From: Deltaproteobacteria bacterium
GTDB taxonomy: Bacteria; Desulfobacterota; GWC2-55-46; DRQE01
Direction: 5' to 3'
NCBI GenBank assembly: GCA_024278765.1
Contig: JAJRSM010000017.1
Span: 1 to 32,177 of the forward strand
Length of the DNA stretch: 32,177 nucleotides
The notes beneath the pieces were generated by a model. It had not been told where the DNA came from, made no database searches, and worked only from the letters and a program-made list of their open reading frames with translations. The first letter of the stretch is position 1; every line of letters starts with the position of its first letter. A program made the position numbers and the translations under genes. Positions 1 to 8,094 of this stretch are shown here, one piece after another.

Positions 1-71
1 ACCATAATAAGACTTATTGCCTCGCGCTTGAACTCACGGTCAAAACTCTTACGACCTCGTTTCTCTTCCAT
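1..71 (-). CDS. IS3-family transposase OrfA, N-terminal fragment (runs off window)
   Basis: Reverse complement reads AGGAGGTGTTCAG-ATG then MEEKRGRKSFDREFKREAISLIMV, typical OrfA (HTH_Tnp_1) N-terminus; terminal IR-like sequence lies just upstream. Confidence 0.8.
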   Translation of the reverse strand, partial: MEEKRGRKSFDREFKREAISLIM

Positions 72-133
72 CTGAACACCTCCTATGGTAGCTTTTTATC
101 ACTAACCTTTCGATGTGTCCACTAAACAGGGGC
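1..133 (-). mobile_element. IS3-family element, 5' end (partial)
   Basis: OrfA start plus outer end GCCCCTGTTTAGTGGACACA (minus strand), partly matching CCCCCGATAAAGTAGACACA at the right edge (about 13/18). Confidence 0.7.
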
Positions 134-185
134 AAGGGCAATGCTCACCATCCCCTCAGTCCCCTCCCGTCAAGAGAGGGGGAAG

Positions 186-222
186 ACGAGATTGCTTCGT
201 CACTTTGTTCCTCGCAATGACA
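186..222. repeat. Dispersed intergenic repeat-like hairpin (CGAGATTGCTTCGTC...CTCGCAATGACA)
   Basis: ATTGC...GCAAT inverted repeat; resembles a dispersed intergenic repeat type seen in many bacterial genomes. Confidence 0.5.
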
Positions 223-245
223 TATTGTAAGGCACAGCCCTTCTT

Positions 246-430
246 ACAAAACTACTTATAATGAAAATTTGTTTTATTGGATTTTGCCGCGACGCAGTTG
301 GTGCTCGCCGCACGGCAGAGTCCATCAATAAGGTTGCACACTACTTATAATAAAAAACTGCCTATTGGACTTTGCCGCGACGAAGTCGCCTTGCCTCCGG
401 TGCAACCGGTGCCGCAACGCAGTTGCCTAC
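246..430. repeat. Degenerate copies of a ~91-bp palindrome-rich intergenic repeat
   Basis: GCCGCGACGCAGTTGGTGCTCGCCGCACGGCAGAG...CACTACTTATAATAAAAAACTG at 281-360, partial copies before and after; matches 2492-2695. Confidence 0.8.
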
Positions 431-1380
431 CCCAACCAGACCCCGAGCGTAAGCAGAAGCCCTGTTATCAGATGAAGTCTTATTGTATCGAGGTTAGCAG
501 GGCGGAGCTCACGACTATCGTAATGGCGGTAAAGGACTTTTGTAGCACGATAAGCCAGGAAGATTCCAAGAAGCGAGAGCAAAACCCAGAGAGGAAAGAT
601 ACCTGAAAAGGCGAGAATAAAGACAGACAAAAACGCAGCAACGAAAAGCAAGACATAACCAATACGCGCTCGCCGCTGCCCGAGATAGACGATAAGCGTA
701 TTTTTTTTAGCGGCCTTATCCGCAGCGTAATCCGGAAATTCATTGATATAGATAATCGCCGTAACAAGCAGGCCAACAGGAATCCCTGCTAAAAAGGCCT
801 TCCATTCCAAAGTCCCGGTCTGGATAAGGGTACTGCCGCCGACCATTAACGGCCCCATATTCAGCCCTATCAAAAACTCTCCGAGCCCTCTTTTAGCTAC
901 AAAACGCAACGGCGGTGCAGTATAAAAAATTCCCGCCACCAGTCCCTCAAGACCCAGATACAAGACCGGCAGGCCCGCCCTGAAAAGTAGCGGAACTGCT
1001 GCAAGAGTACTAAAAACAAAAGCAAGAACCGAGACCATAAGCATACCGCGAGCGGATATAAGGCCGCTCTGTATAGTACGGCTGCCGCCGGTAAAGGGTG
1101 CTATATAGCTCTCGTTCGTAACGTCTGCACCGCTCTTGTTATCAAAATAATCATTCAGGGTATTAGTACCGATATGCAGAAAGGCCACGGCAAGCAGAGT
1201 AAGGGAGAGCCACCCAAGACTTACCTCGTAACCCAGACGATGCGCCATCGCAGCCCCTAGCAGGACAGGCACAAGGGTCGCCGTAAGAAATGGCAGCCGT
1301 GTAACCCTGCACCAGAACTTAAAGGTGCGACGATGGCGAGAAGTCACGGGCGATGCACTATCCTCAGAGACAGATCTCAT
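427..1380 (-). CDS. UbiA-family prenyltransferase (MenA-like)
   Basis: 317 aa, multi-TM; NDYFDNKSGADVTN Asp-rich motif, LPFLTATLVPVLLGAAMA, NEFPDYAADKAAKKNTLIVYLG. Confidence 0.85.
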   Translation of the reverse strand: MRSVSEDSASPVTSRHRRTFKFWCRVTRLPFLTATLVPVLLGAAMAHRLGYEVSLGWLSLTLLAVAFLHIGTNTLNDYFDNKSGADVTNESYIAPFTGGSRTIQSGLISARGMLMVSVLAFVFSTLAAVPLLFRAGLPVLYLGLEGLVAGIFYTAPPLRFVAKRGLGEFLIGLNMGPLMVGGSTLIQTGTLEWKAFLAGIPVGLLVTAIIYINEFPDYAADKAAKKNTLIVYLGQRRARIGYVLLFVAAFLSVFILAFSGIFPLWVLLSLLGIFLAYRATKVLYRHYDSRELRPANLDTIRLHLITGLLLTLGVWLG

Positions 1381-1407
1381 CTTTTATACTTCCTCTGTTA
1401 TACTTCC

Positions 1408-2133
1408 TCAGTTTTTTGTCTTTGTCTTCATAAACCACATCTGGTACAGACTCATAAAAGACTGGAAGGCAAAACTCAGGGCCATCAGGGCCCCGCCGAT
1501 CAGGACCAGATAGGCAAAGACATGGGCATATCTGGTAAACCACCACGAACCTATATCCACAAATATAGCAACAAAAGGAATAATAACGGCTATGCGTTTA
1601 ACCAAAGGCGGCAGCTCGGTAAGCAGAAATATTCTACCAAGGAGATAGAAGATAATCGACAAACCAAAGAGATGAATATGCGAGGACCTGACGAGCGCAC
1701 CTATGCTCTGCCCCGTATCGACCTTGACAAACTTCTTAACATTAGAGTAACTCGTAAGGTTAACATAGGCCATAAAGCCGTCCGGGTTATGACACCCTAC
1801 GCAATTTGCCGAGAGTATCGGTTCTATTTCCTTATTGAAATCAGATTCTTTTGCGCCCAGATGAATCCATGAAACAATACTCAGAAGCTCTTCAGGAGAG
1901 ACGTATGCGTTCATGCCGCCGGTAAGTGCGGCCTCCAGCTTTGTACCGCTACGATTGCCATGATACTTGATTATAATATCCTCTACCGATAACCCGGGCT
2001 TTGCGTCTTTCTTTGAGACAGTATAAAATATCAGAAAGGTCGCAAAAAGATAGCCTATACCAAGGATAAGAATAAACGAGGTATGCAGTAGTTTTTCGGA
2101 GACCGAACAATTGGAAAATCTTTTCTCAGTCAT
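1408..2133 (-). CDS. Membrane protein with a single CxxCH c-type haem motif
   Basis: N-terminal TM, FNKEIEPILSANCVGCHNPDGFMAYVNLTS, then several C-terminal TM segments. Confidence 0.65.
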   Translation of the reverse strand: MTEKRFSNCSVSEKLLHTSFILILGIGYLFATFLIFYTVSKKDAKPGLSVEDIIIKYHGNRSGTKLEAALTGGMNAYVSPEELLSIVSWIHLGAKESDFNKEIEPILSANCVGCHNPDGFMAYVNLTSYSNVKKFVKVDTGQSIGALVRSSHIHLFGLSIIFYLLGRIFLLTELPPLVKRIAVIIPFVAIFVDIGSWWFTRYAHVFAYLVLIGGALMALSFAFQSFMSLYQMWFMKTKTKN

Positions 2134-2317
2134 ATTTCTCCTTAGTGGTGCAGGGCTTGAGCCCTAAAGCCTTACTTAAAACAAAAGATTGAAGGCAGAA
2201 CCCTGTAGGGTTGCCCTACGATAAAGATTAAAACAAGATCATTCACTAACCTTCAAAATAAAATAATGCACCCTGAGTTAATTTCAAGATCGATCTTTCT
2301 AAATACTTTAAATACAG

Positions 2318-2338
2318 ATGCTGAACTAAATTCAGCAT
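2318..2338. repeat. Intergenic hairpin ATGCTGAA-n5-TTCAGCAT
   Basis: Perfect 8-bp inverted repeat in GATGCTGAACTAAATTCAGCATGACAAA. Confidence 0.6.
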
Positions 2339-2491
2339 GACAAATTTCTTTTATCTATCCTAAGCAGAACTCATTTCAAAACTCATCGCAAAGGCAAAGC
2401 AATAAACAATACGCTCTGAATTGTCTCAAGGCCAGCCTTGCTCCCTCTCGACTTAGGAGTGGTCTCGCGCAGACACAGGCTGAGGTGAGGA

Positions 2492-2695
2492 GACTTTGCT
2501 GCAACGCAGTTGGTGCTCGCCGCACGGCAGAGCCTATCAATAAGATTTCACACTACTTATTATAATAAAAAACTATTTGCAGATTTTTGCCGCAACGCAG
2601 TTGGTGCTCGCCGCACGGCAGAGCCTATCAATAAGATTTCACACTACTTATTGTAATAAAAAACTATTTGCCGGTTTTTGCCGCAACGCAGTTGC
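2492..2695. repeat. Tandem array of a 91-bp intergenic repeat (two full copies plus partial third)
   Basis: GCAACGCAGTTG recurs at 2501, 2592, 2683 (period 91); CTCGCCGCACGGCAGAGCCTATCAATAAGATTTCACACTACTTATTRTAATAAAAAACTATTTGC nearly identical in both copies. Confidence 0.9.
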
Positions 2696-3085
2696 TTACA
2701 GACCGTCCACAATCTTCTTTAAAAGCTTCCTTACCTCACCTGCGACCTCGCAGATACCGGCGTTATCAACAGAGCCAATCGAGACCATCGGATCGACTGC
2801 CGTTACGGTAGAGCCGCCACCGTCATTTTCATATACAATGATATTACACGGCATAAAGACGCCAATATTTAACTCGACCGTTAGGGCCTTATAGGCATAC
2901 TGCGGATTACATGCACCAAGGATAACATACCTTCTAAAGTCCTTATCAAGTTTCTTCTTAAGCGTTGCCTTAACGTCAATCTCTGATAAGAGACCAAACC
3001 CCTCTGGCTTAAGCGCGGCCTTTACCCGCTCTATCGCCTCTTCATAATCACAGTCAAGCCTCTTTGAGATTCCAAGATCACTCAT
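2696..3085 (-). CDS. DUF302-family protein
   Basis: Start preferred at MSDLGISKRLDCDYEEAIERVKAALKPEGFGLLSEIDV with SD AAGGAG; GACNPQYAYKAL and PCNIIVYE resemble DUF302. The ORF-track start (3163) overlaps a terminator. Confidence 0.75.
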   Translation of the reverse strand: MSDLGISKRLDCDYEEAIERVKAALKPEGFGLLSEIDVKATLKKKLDKDFRRYVILGACNPQYAYKALTVELNIGVFMPCNIIVYENDGGGSTVTAVDPMVSIGSVDNAGICEVAGEVRKLLKKIVDGL

Positions 3086-3119
3086 ATTATTCTCCTTGCA
3101 TTTTAAAATGCCTTTAAAC

Positions 3120-3151
3120 AAAAAACCCCGAGGCCTATTACAGCTCCGAGG
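3120..3151 (-). terminator. Rho-independent terminator after rpoZ
   Basis: Minus strand CCTCGGAGC-TGTAATAG-GCCTCGGGG-TTTTTT; 9-bp stem with G-U pairs and one mismatch, then T run. Confidence 0.7.
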
Positions 3152-3213
3152 TGTTGAACTCAAACAAAAGACCGTCCACTATGATTGTGGCTCTTAACCA
3201 GAGCCGAGTTTTA

Positions 3214-3408
3214 TCAGCTATCTTTATCTGCGACGTGTACGTCACCAATTGCTATCTCTCTAAGGGCCGTAACGACCTCTTTGTTCTCTGATTCAACAAA
3301 CCTTGGCGCACCCTTAAGGAGCTGACGAGCCCGGCTTGCGGCCAAATGCACTAGCGTAAACCTGCTTGATTCCTGCTTTAAACAATCCTCTATAGTAATT
3401 CTTGCCAT
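3214..3408 (-). CDS. rpoZ: DNA-directed RNA polymerase omega subunit
   Basis: [34 protein letters not shown]; located downstream of gmk. Confidence 0.9.
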   Translation of the reverse strand: MARITIEDCLKQESSRFTLVHLAASRARQLLKGAPRFVESENKEVVTALREIAIGDVHVADKDS

Positions 3409-3426
3409 TTCTAAAAACCCTCCCTC

Positions 3427-4071
3427 TTAATCAATACTTATCTGGAAAAGACTTAGGACTTCCGGTGCTACTTGAGCCCTTTTCGCTCTTTCTGCGGTCA
3501 CTATCGCCTTAAATTTATCAAACGACTCACTTAGTCTATCATTAATAATCACATAATCATAGTCTTTTGCAGACTTCATCTCATCGCGTGCTATATTTAA
3601 CCTAGCTGCCAACTCCTCTTCCTTTAAATCTCCCCTTGCATCCAGCCGTTTGGCACAGGCATCCATAGAGGGCGGCAATACAAAGATATAAATTCCGTCT
3701 TTACGTGCCTCCATAAGCTGCGCTGCCCCTTGCACATCTATATCCAGCAGAACATCCACTCCTTCCTTTAGCAATTTTTCAATATCTGTGGCCGCCGTAC
3801 CATAGCACTTACCGTGCACTCCGGCGTGTTCCAGAAATTCGCCTTTATCAACCATCTCATTAAAAGACTTTTGATCTATAAAGCAGTACTCGACTCCATC
3901 GGTCTCTCCGGCACGCGGTGCTCTGGTAGTATAAGAGACAGAGAAGCTCATCTTGTCAAAGCACGCCAAAGCCTCGTTGCAGAGCGTACTTTTGCCCGCT
4001 CCCGAAGGCCCTGAGGCGACAAACAACTTCCCTCTACTCTGTGCTTTTTTATTATCTATCTTCTCAGACAT
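3427..4071 (-). CDS. gmk: Guanylate kinase
   Basis: GKLFVASGPSGAGKSTLCNEAL P-loop; SVSYTTRAPRAGETDGVEYCFID. Confidence 0.97.
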   Translation of the reverse strand: MSEKIDNKKAQSRGKLFVASGPSGAGKSTLCNEALACFDKMSFSVSYTTRAPRAGETDGVEYCFIDQKSFNEMVDKGEFLEHAGVHGKCYGTAATDIEKLLKEGVDVLLDIDVQGAAQLMEARKDGIYIFVLPPSMDACAKRLDARGDLKEEELAARLNIARDEMKSAKDYDYVIINDRLSESFDKFKAIVTAERAKRAQVAPEVLSLFQISID

Positions 4072-4094
4072 TCTTAAAAACTCCTTCTCCTATA

Positions 4095-4967
4095 CTACTC
4101 TATATTCTGAACCTGCTCGCGGACTTTATCGAGCTCGCCTTTTACCTCTACCACGGCACGCGTTATATCGACTTCATGGCTCTTCGAGCCAATCGTATTT
4201 GCCTCTCTAAGCATCTCCTGACATAAAAAATCAAGCCTTCTACCAACGGCCTCATCCATGTTGAGATATATTCCGAATTGTTCAATATGGCTCCTGAAGC
4301 GTACCACCTCTTCTGTGATATCGCTCTTCTCGGCCAAGATAGCCGCCTCGGCAACTATACGTGTCTCATCAAAATTCTTACCAAGCAGCTCGCCCATATC
4401 CTTTATCAGTTTTTCCCTATAACGCCGAGACAACTCAGGGGCAAGCTTTTCGACCTGACCTAAATGTCGCTCAATAACAGCAAGACGCGTCGTTATGTCA
4501 TCAACGAGACGCGCACCCTCGTCGGTTCTCATAACACTGAGAGACTTAGCCGCTTCAGTAAGTGCCGTCCGCAGAACCAACCAGTCTTCACCAGCAGCTT
4601 CACCTCCCTCAGGAGTAGAGAAAATATCCTTCTGTCTTAAAAAGAACCCTGCTTGAAGTTCCCCACCTACTTCAAACTCTTTCTTCAACCTCTCGGCGGC
4701 ATCCTGATAAGACCTGACCAACGTAGTATTAAGCTCAAGATCTCGTCCCGTCCCGGGCAAGGCATTAATGAAAAGTGCAAAGGCACCACGTGAGAATTTT
4801 TTCTTTAGGGCATCCCGAACCTTTATCTCCAGAGGATAAAAACGCTCCGGGACACGTACGGATAACTCCAGATACCGATGATTAAGTGAGCGCAGCTCCA
4901 GACTATACGAACCTGCGCCAGCATCAAACTCTGACCTGCCATAACCTGTCATACTCTTAATAGCCAC
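4095..4967 (-). CDS. yicC: YicC/YloC-family endoribonuclease
   Basis: MAIKSMTGYGRSE N-terminus; GRRLDFLCQEMLREANTIGSKS C-terminal signature. Confidence 0.95.
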   Translation of the reverse strand: MAIKSMTGYGRSEFDAGAGSYSLELRSLNHRYLELSVRVPERFYPLEIKVRDALKKKFSRGAFALFINALPGTGRDLELNTTLVRSYQDAAERLKKEFEVGGELQAGFFLRQKDIFSTPEGGEAAGEDWLVLRTALTEAAKSLSVMRTDEGARLVDDITTRLAVIERHLGQVEKLAPELSRRYREKLIKDMGELLGKNFDETRIVAEAAILAEKSDITEEVVRFRSHIEQFGIYLNMDEAVGRRLDFLCQEMLREANTIGSKSHEVDITRAVVEVKGELDKVREQVQNIE

Positions 4968-5005
4968 TGCAACCCCCTTGTTGTTGTGCTTCTAAGATTT
5001 CCATT

Positions 5006-6031
5006 CTACTTACCGGCAAGCCCCAGATTATGCGAGAGTGCCTCGGTAAACTCATCCGGCGTGAGTGTTGCCGTACCTAGTTTCTCAACGACCACACCGG
5101 CTGCGACATTTGCCAGTGCCGCACTCTCTCTGTAGCTAGCCCCTACGGCAAGTGCCAGTGCTAAAACAGCTGCGACGGTATCGCCGGCGCCACTGACGTC
5201 AAAGACCTCTTTTGCCGTAGTCGGTATATGCGTCTCACCGGTCTCTTCAAAGAGACTCATCCCGTGCTCTCCCCGAGTAATAAGAAGTGCGCCACAGCCA
5301 AGCGTCTCTGTAATCACATCCGCCGCTACCCGCAGGCTCGCCTCGTCTCTGATCTTCACACCTGCCGCAAGCCCCGCCTCACTACAATTTGGCGTTATCA
5401 GGTCCACACCAGTATAATAATCAAAGTGCTCTACCTTAGGATCAACTATAAGCGGCTTACCCGAACGCGAAGCTAAGTCTCTGGTAATATTTACCAGAGA
5501 CTCGGTCACCAACCCCTTTGCATAATCAGATATAACTACCACATCGGCATAACGCACCATCTTCTTTATATAATCATATACCTCTGATATTATCTTTGAA
5601 CTGGGCTCCTCATTGCTCTCCCTGTCAAACCTAACAACCTGCTGGTGATGTGCTATCACGCGCGTCTTTATCGTTGTTGGCCTACCTGCATCAACTATTA
5701 CTCCATCGGTCTTAATGCCGCTGCCAGCAAGCTCCTTAATAAGTCTTTTCCCGTCATCGTCCTTACCAATAATACCGGTTACGTAACACTTACCGCCAAG
5801 GCTGGTTATATTATGTACGACATTCGCGCTGCCGCCAAGCATCCGGGTCTCGCTGCTTACATCGACGACAGGGACCGGGGCCTCGGGAGAGACACGCGTA
5901 ACACTACCCCAGATAAAATGATCCATAATAAGATCGCCGACGACCAAGACCTTCGCCCCCTTAAAACTGCCAACCAGCGTACGTGCCTTCTTAAGGCTTA
6001 GCATCTTCTTCATAAAAGCCACCTTTAACAA
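5006..6031 (-). CDS. rfaE1: D-glycero-beta-D-manno-heptose-7-phosphate kinase (RfaE1/HldA type, kinase domain only)
   Basis: PfkB fold: VLVVGDLIMDHFIWGSVTRVSPEAPVPVVDV, LGGSANVVHNI, FDVSGAGDTVAAVLALAL; no nucleotidyltransferase domain. Confidence 0.92.
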   Translation of the reverse strand: MLKVAFMKKMLSLKKARTLVGSFKGAKVLVVGDLIMDHFIWGSVTRVSPEAPVPVVDVSSETRMLGGSANVVHNITSLGGKCYVTGIIGKDDDGKRLIKELAGSGIKTDGVIVDAGRPTTIKTRVIAHHQQVVRFDRESNEEPSSKIISEVYDYIKKMVRYADVVVISDYAKGLVTESLVNITRDLASRSGKPLIVDPKVEHFDYYTGVDLITPNCSEAGLAAGVKIRDEASLRVAADVITETLGCGALLITRGEHGMSLFEETGETHIPTTAKEVFDVSGAGDTVAAVLALALAVGASYRESAALANVAAGVVVEKLGTATLTPDEFTEALSHNLGLAGK

Positions 6032-6142
6032 GATATATATTCACGAAATAAATAAGATTTCATTTGTAAGGACTAAGCCTTCCAAGTGATAAAGATATAG
6101 CACATTAATGCCTCAGGTTCAAATCCGAGAAAAGAAACCAAA

Positions 6143-7129
6143 TCAGCCTAGCGCGTCTTTATACCACTGGATTGAAAGCTCCAGCCCTTTTTCAAAGTCT
6201 ATTTCAGGAGCGTATCCCATAAGATCGCGGGCAAGACTTATATCAGCCAAACTATGACGCACATCCCCTGGACGCTCAGTGGCATAGACAGGGGTTATAT
6301 CTTTACCCAGCAGGAGGGCTATCTTTTGGTAGAGTTCATTTAAAGTAGCACGCCTACCGCAGGCAATATTAAAGCTCTTGCCGGAAGATTTATCACCAGA
6401 CAACGCTGCCTTTATATTGGCCTGGACGGCATTGTCAACAAATGTAAAGTCGCGGCTCGTCTCACCGTCACCGTTTATAGTGGGGGCTCGCCCCGCAAGA
6501 AGTTCACGAACAAAGATAGGGATGACAGCTGCGTAAGCAGACTCGGTATCCTGCATAGGGCCGAAGATATTAAAGTAACGCAGCCCGACCGTAGGTAGGC
6601 CGTAAACCCTGTGATAATTTGCAGCAAATAGCTCGTCCCCTAATTTTCCGGTTGCATAAGGCGAGAGTGTCGTACCCTCATTACCCTCGATCTTTGGCAA
6701 GGCCGGGGCATCGCCATATACAGAAGAACTCGATGCATAGACGAATTTCTTTACTTTATGCTCCTTTGCTGCCGTAAGCATATTGACCGTGCCCATAAGA
6801 TTAACCTCAGTAGAAGTTATAGGGTCGGCAATAGAACGAGGAACCGAACCAAGGGCTGCCTGATGCAAAACATAGTCAACCCCATTTGTCGCCTCCATAC
6901 ATACAGCACGGTCTCTGATATCACCTTTTATAAACCTAAAACGACCCGTATAGCCAGCAGCTGCGGCTATCTTATCGATATTTTCCTGCTTACCGGTTGA
7001 AAGATCATCAAGGGCTACAACAAATTGACCTAGCTCTATAAGCTTAAGAGATATATTAACCCCTATAAAGCCGGCTGCGCCGGTAACCAAAAATCTATAA
7101 CTATCATCCTGCAATTCAGGGTAATTCAT
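6143..7129 (-). CDS. NAD-dependent epimerase/dehydratase (UDP-GlcNAc 4-epimerase / WbpP-like)
   Basis: RFLVTGAAGFIGVNISLKL Rossmann motif; SPYATGKLGDELFAANYHRVYGLPTVGLRYFNIFGPMQ. Start set to MNYPELQDD; ORF track extends to 7204 through a duplicated segment. Confidence 0.9.
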   Translation of the reverse strand: MNYPELQDDSYRFLVTGAAGFIGVNISLKLIELGQFVVALDDLSTGKQENIDKIAAAAGYTGRFRFIKGDIRDRAVCMEATNGVDYVLHQAALGSVPRSIADPITSTEVNLMGTVNMLTAAKEHKVKKFVYASSSSVYGDAPALPKIEGNEGTTLSPYATGKLGDELFAANYHRVYGLPTVGLRYFNIFGPMQDTESAYAAVIPIFVRELLAGRAPTINGDGETSRDFTFVDNAVQANIKAALSGDKSSGKSFNIACGRRATLNELYQKIALLLGKDITPVYATERPGDVRHSLADISLARDLMGYAPEIDFEKGLELSIQWYKDALG

Positions 7130-7259
7130 ATCAACTCCAAAATACTTCTCTTTTGATAAACTTAAAGCCGGCTGCGCCGGTAACCAAAAATCTATAACTA
7201 TCATTCTGCAATTCAGGGCAGTTCATATCAACTCCAAAATACTTTTATATTGGTAAACT
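7066..7259. repeat. 97-bp tandem direct duplication
   Basis: TAAAGCCGGCTGCGCCGGTAACCAAAAATCTATAACTATCAT...GATAAACT at 7066-7162, repeated at 7163-7259 with about 7 mismatches. Confidence 0.95.
7131..7226 (-). CDS. Putative 31-aa leader ORF made by the duplication
   Basis: MNCPELQNDSYRFLVTGAAGFKFIKREVFWS*; TGA one nt before epimerase ATG (TGATATG). Confidence 0.35.
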   Translation of the reverse strand: MNCPELQNDSYRFLVTGAAGFKFIKREVFWS

Positions 7260-8092
7260 TATTTCTGTGCCATCGCCCTTCGCTTTAAGAGCTTGACCGT
7301 ATGGCGCGAGATCCGCTCGGCCTTGGCCATTATCTTTCTAATAAGTTTTTTATCAGCTGCGCTGAATTTGTCTTTACCAAGATATGCATAACCAAAGCGG
7401 ACAAGGTCAGAGGCCGAGAAGTTATCAATCGAGATTGCGGAGAAGACAAACTGTGCCAGGTCTTTTACTATCCATCTCTCAAGTGCCGGGCTTCTACGCT
7501 GAACCCTCTGGAGATCGACAAGAAAGAGCTCGCCTGTAGTGGGACGAATAAAGATATGGCCGAGATAGAAGTCCTGATGATTAAAACCCATCTCGTGAAA
7601 ACGTGCTGCAAGTCTTGCTACGCGCACTATGATATCGCGTTTTTCTAGAATCGCGTCGTCACCGAGCCCTGCAAGGGACGGTATGTGATCTTCTACCCTG
7701 ACACTGTCGTAGATCTCTTCTGTAACGGTCAAAGATCCTTTATTGGTCTCGCCATAAGCTACCGGGATCATCGTCTGAAAACCGGCATCAGCTAGCTCAA
7801 TCATACGCTCCCATTCATTGCGACCATCTTCCGGTCTTTTCTTCCTTAGGAAACGCCCGAGGCCGCGCCCTGCTCTATCGGCCTCTGGATCGAAGTGACG
7901 CTTAAGGAAAAAAGCCTTCATACCGCTGCTTGACTCAAGCTCAAAGCGTACTACAGAGCGGGCCTTTTTCTCTTTAAAGACGGTTCCTTCTTTACGCTGC
8001 ATCAAGGCCTCAAAACTATCAAGACGAGCCTTCTCCAGGACCTCCAAAAAAGCCTCGTTTATCAGAAGTCCTCCGCGCTCTATAAAATCCAT
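7259..8092 (-). CDS. waaP: Lipopolysaccharide core heptose kinase, WaaP/RfaP-like
   Basis: MGFNHQDFYLGHIFIRPTTGELFLVDLQRVQRR matches the WaaP HRDFY...DLHR catalytic region; FFLKRH Lys. Confidence 0.8.
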   Translation of the reverse strand: MDFIERGGLLINEAFLEVLEKARLDSFEALMQRKEGTVFKEKKARSVVRFELESSSGMKAFFLKRHFDPEADRAGRGLGRFLRKKRPEDGRNEWERMIELADAGFQTMIPVAYGETNKGSLTVTEEIYDSVRVEDHIPSLAGLGDDAILEKRDIIVRVARLAARFHEMGFNHQDFYLGHIFIRPTTGELFLVDLQRVQRRSPALERWIVKDLAQFVFSAISIDNFSASDLVRFGYAYLGKDKFSAADKKLIRKIMAKAERISRHTVKLLKRRAMAQK

Positions 8093-8094
8093 TA

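Noticed and set aside
277-606. ORF 277..606 (+), similar to ORF 2577..2894 (+)
   Set aside because: The similarity comes from the intergenic DNA repeat; both run antisense into well-supported genes and lack a credible protein signature.
2492-2695. CRISPR array
   Set aside because: Units are contiguous 91-bp near-identical repeats without variable spacers, and no cas genes are present.
3086-3163. Upstream extension of the DUF302-like ORF
   Set aside because: It covers the rpoZ terminator and lacks conservation-like sequence; MSDLG has a clear AAGGAG SD.
6105-6142. tRNA T-arm-like CTCAGGTTCAAATCCGAG followed by AAAAGAAACCA
   Set aside because: The T stem is imperfect and no matching acceptor 5' strand (TTCTTTT), D arm or anticodon arm is found upstream; likely chance or an unprovable remnant.
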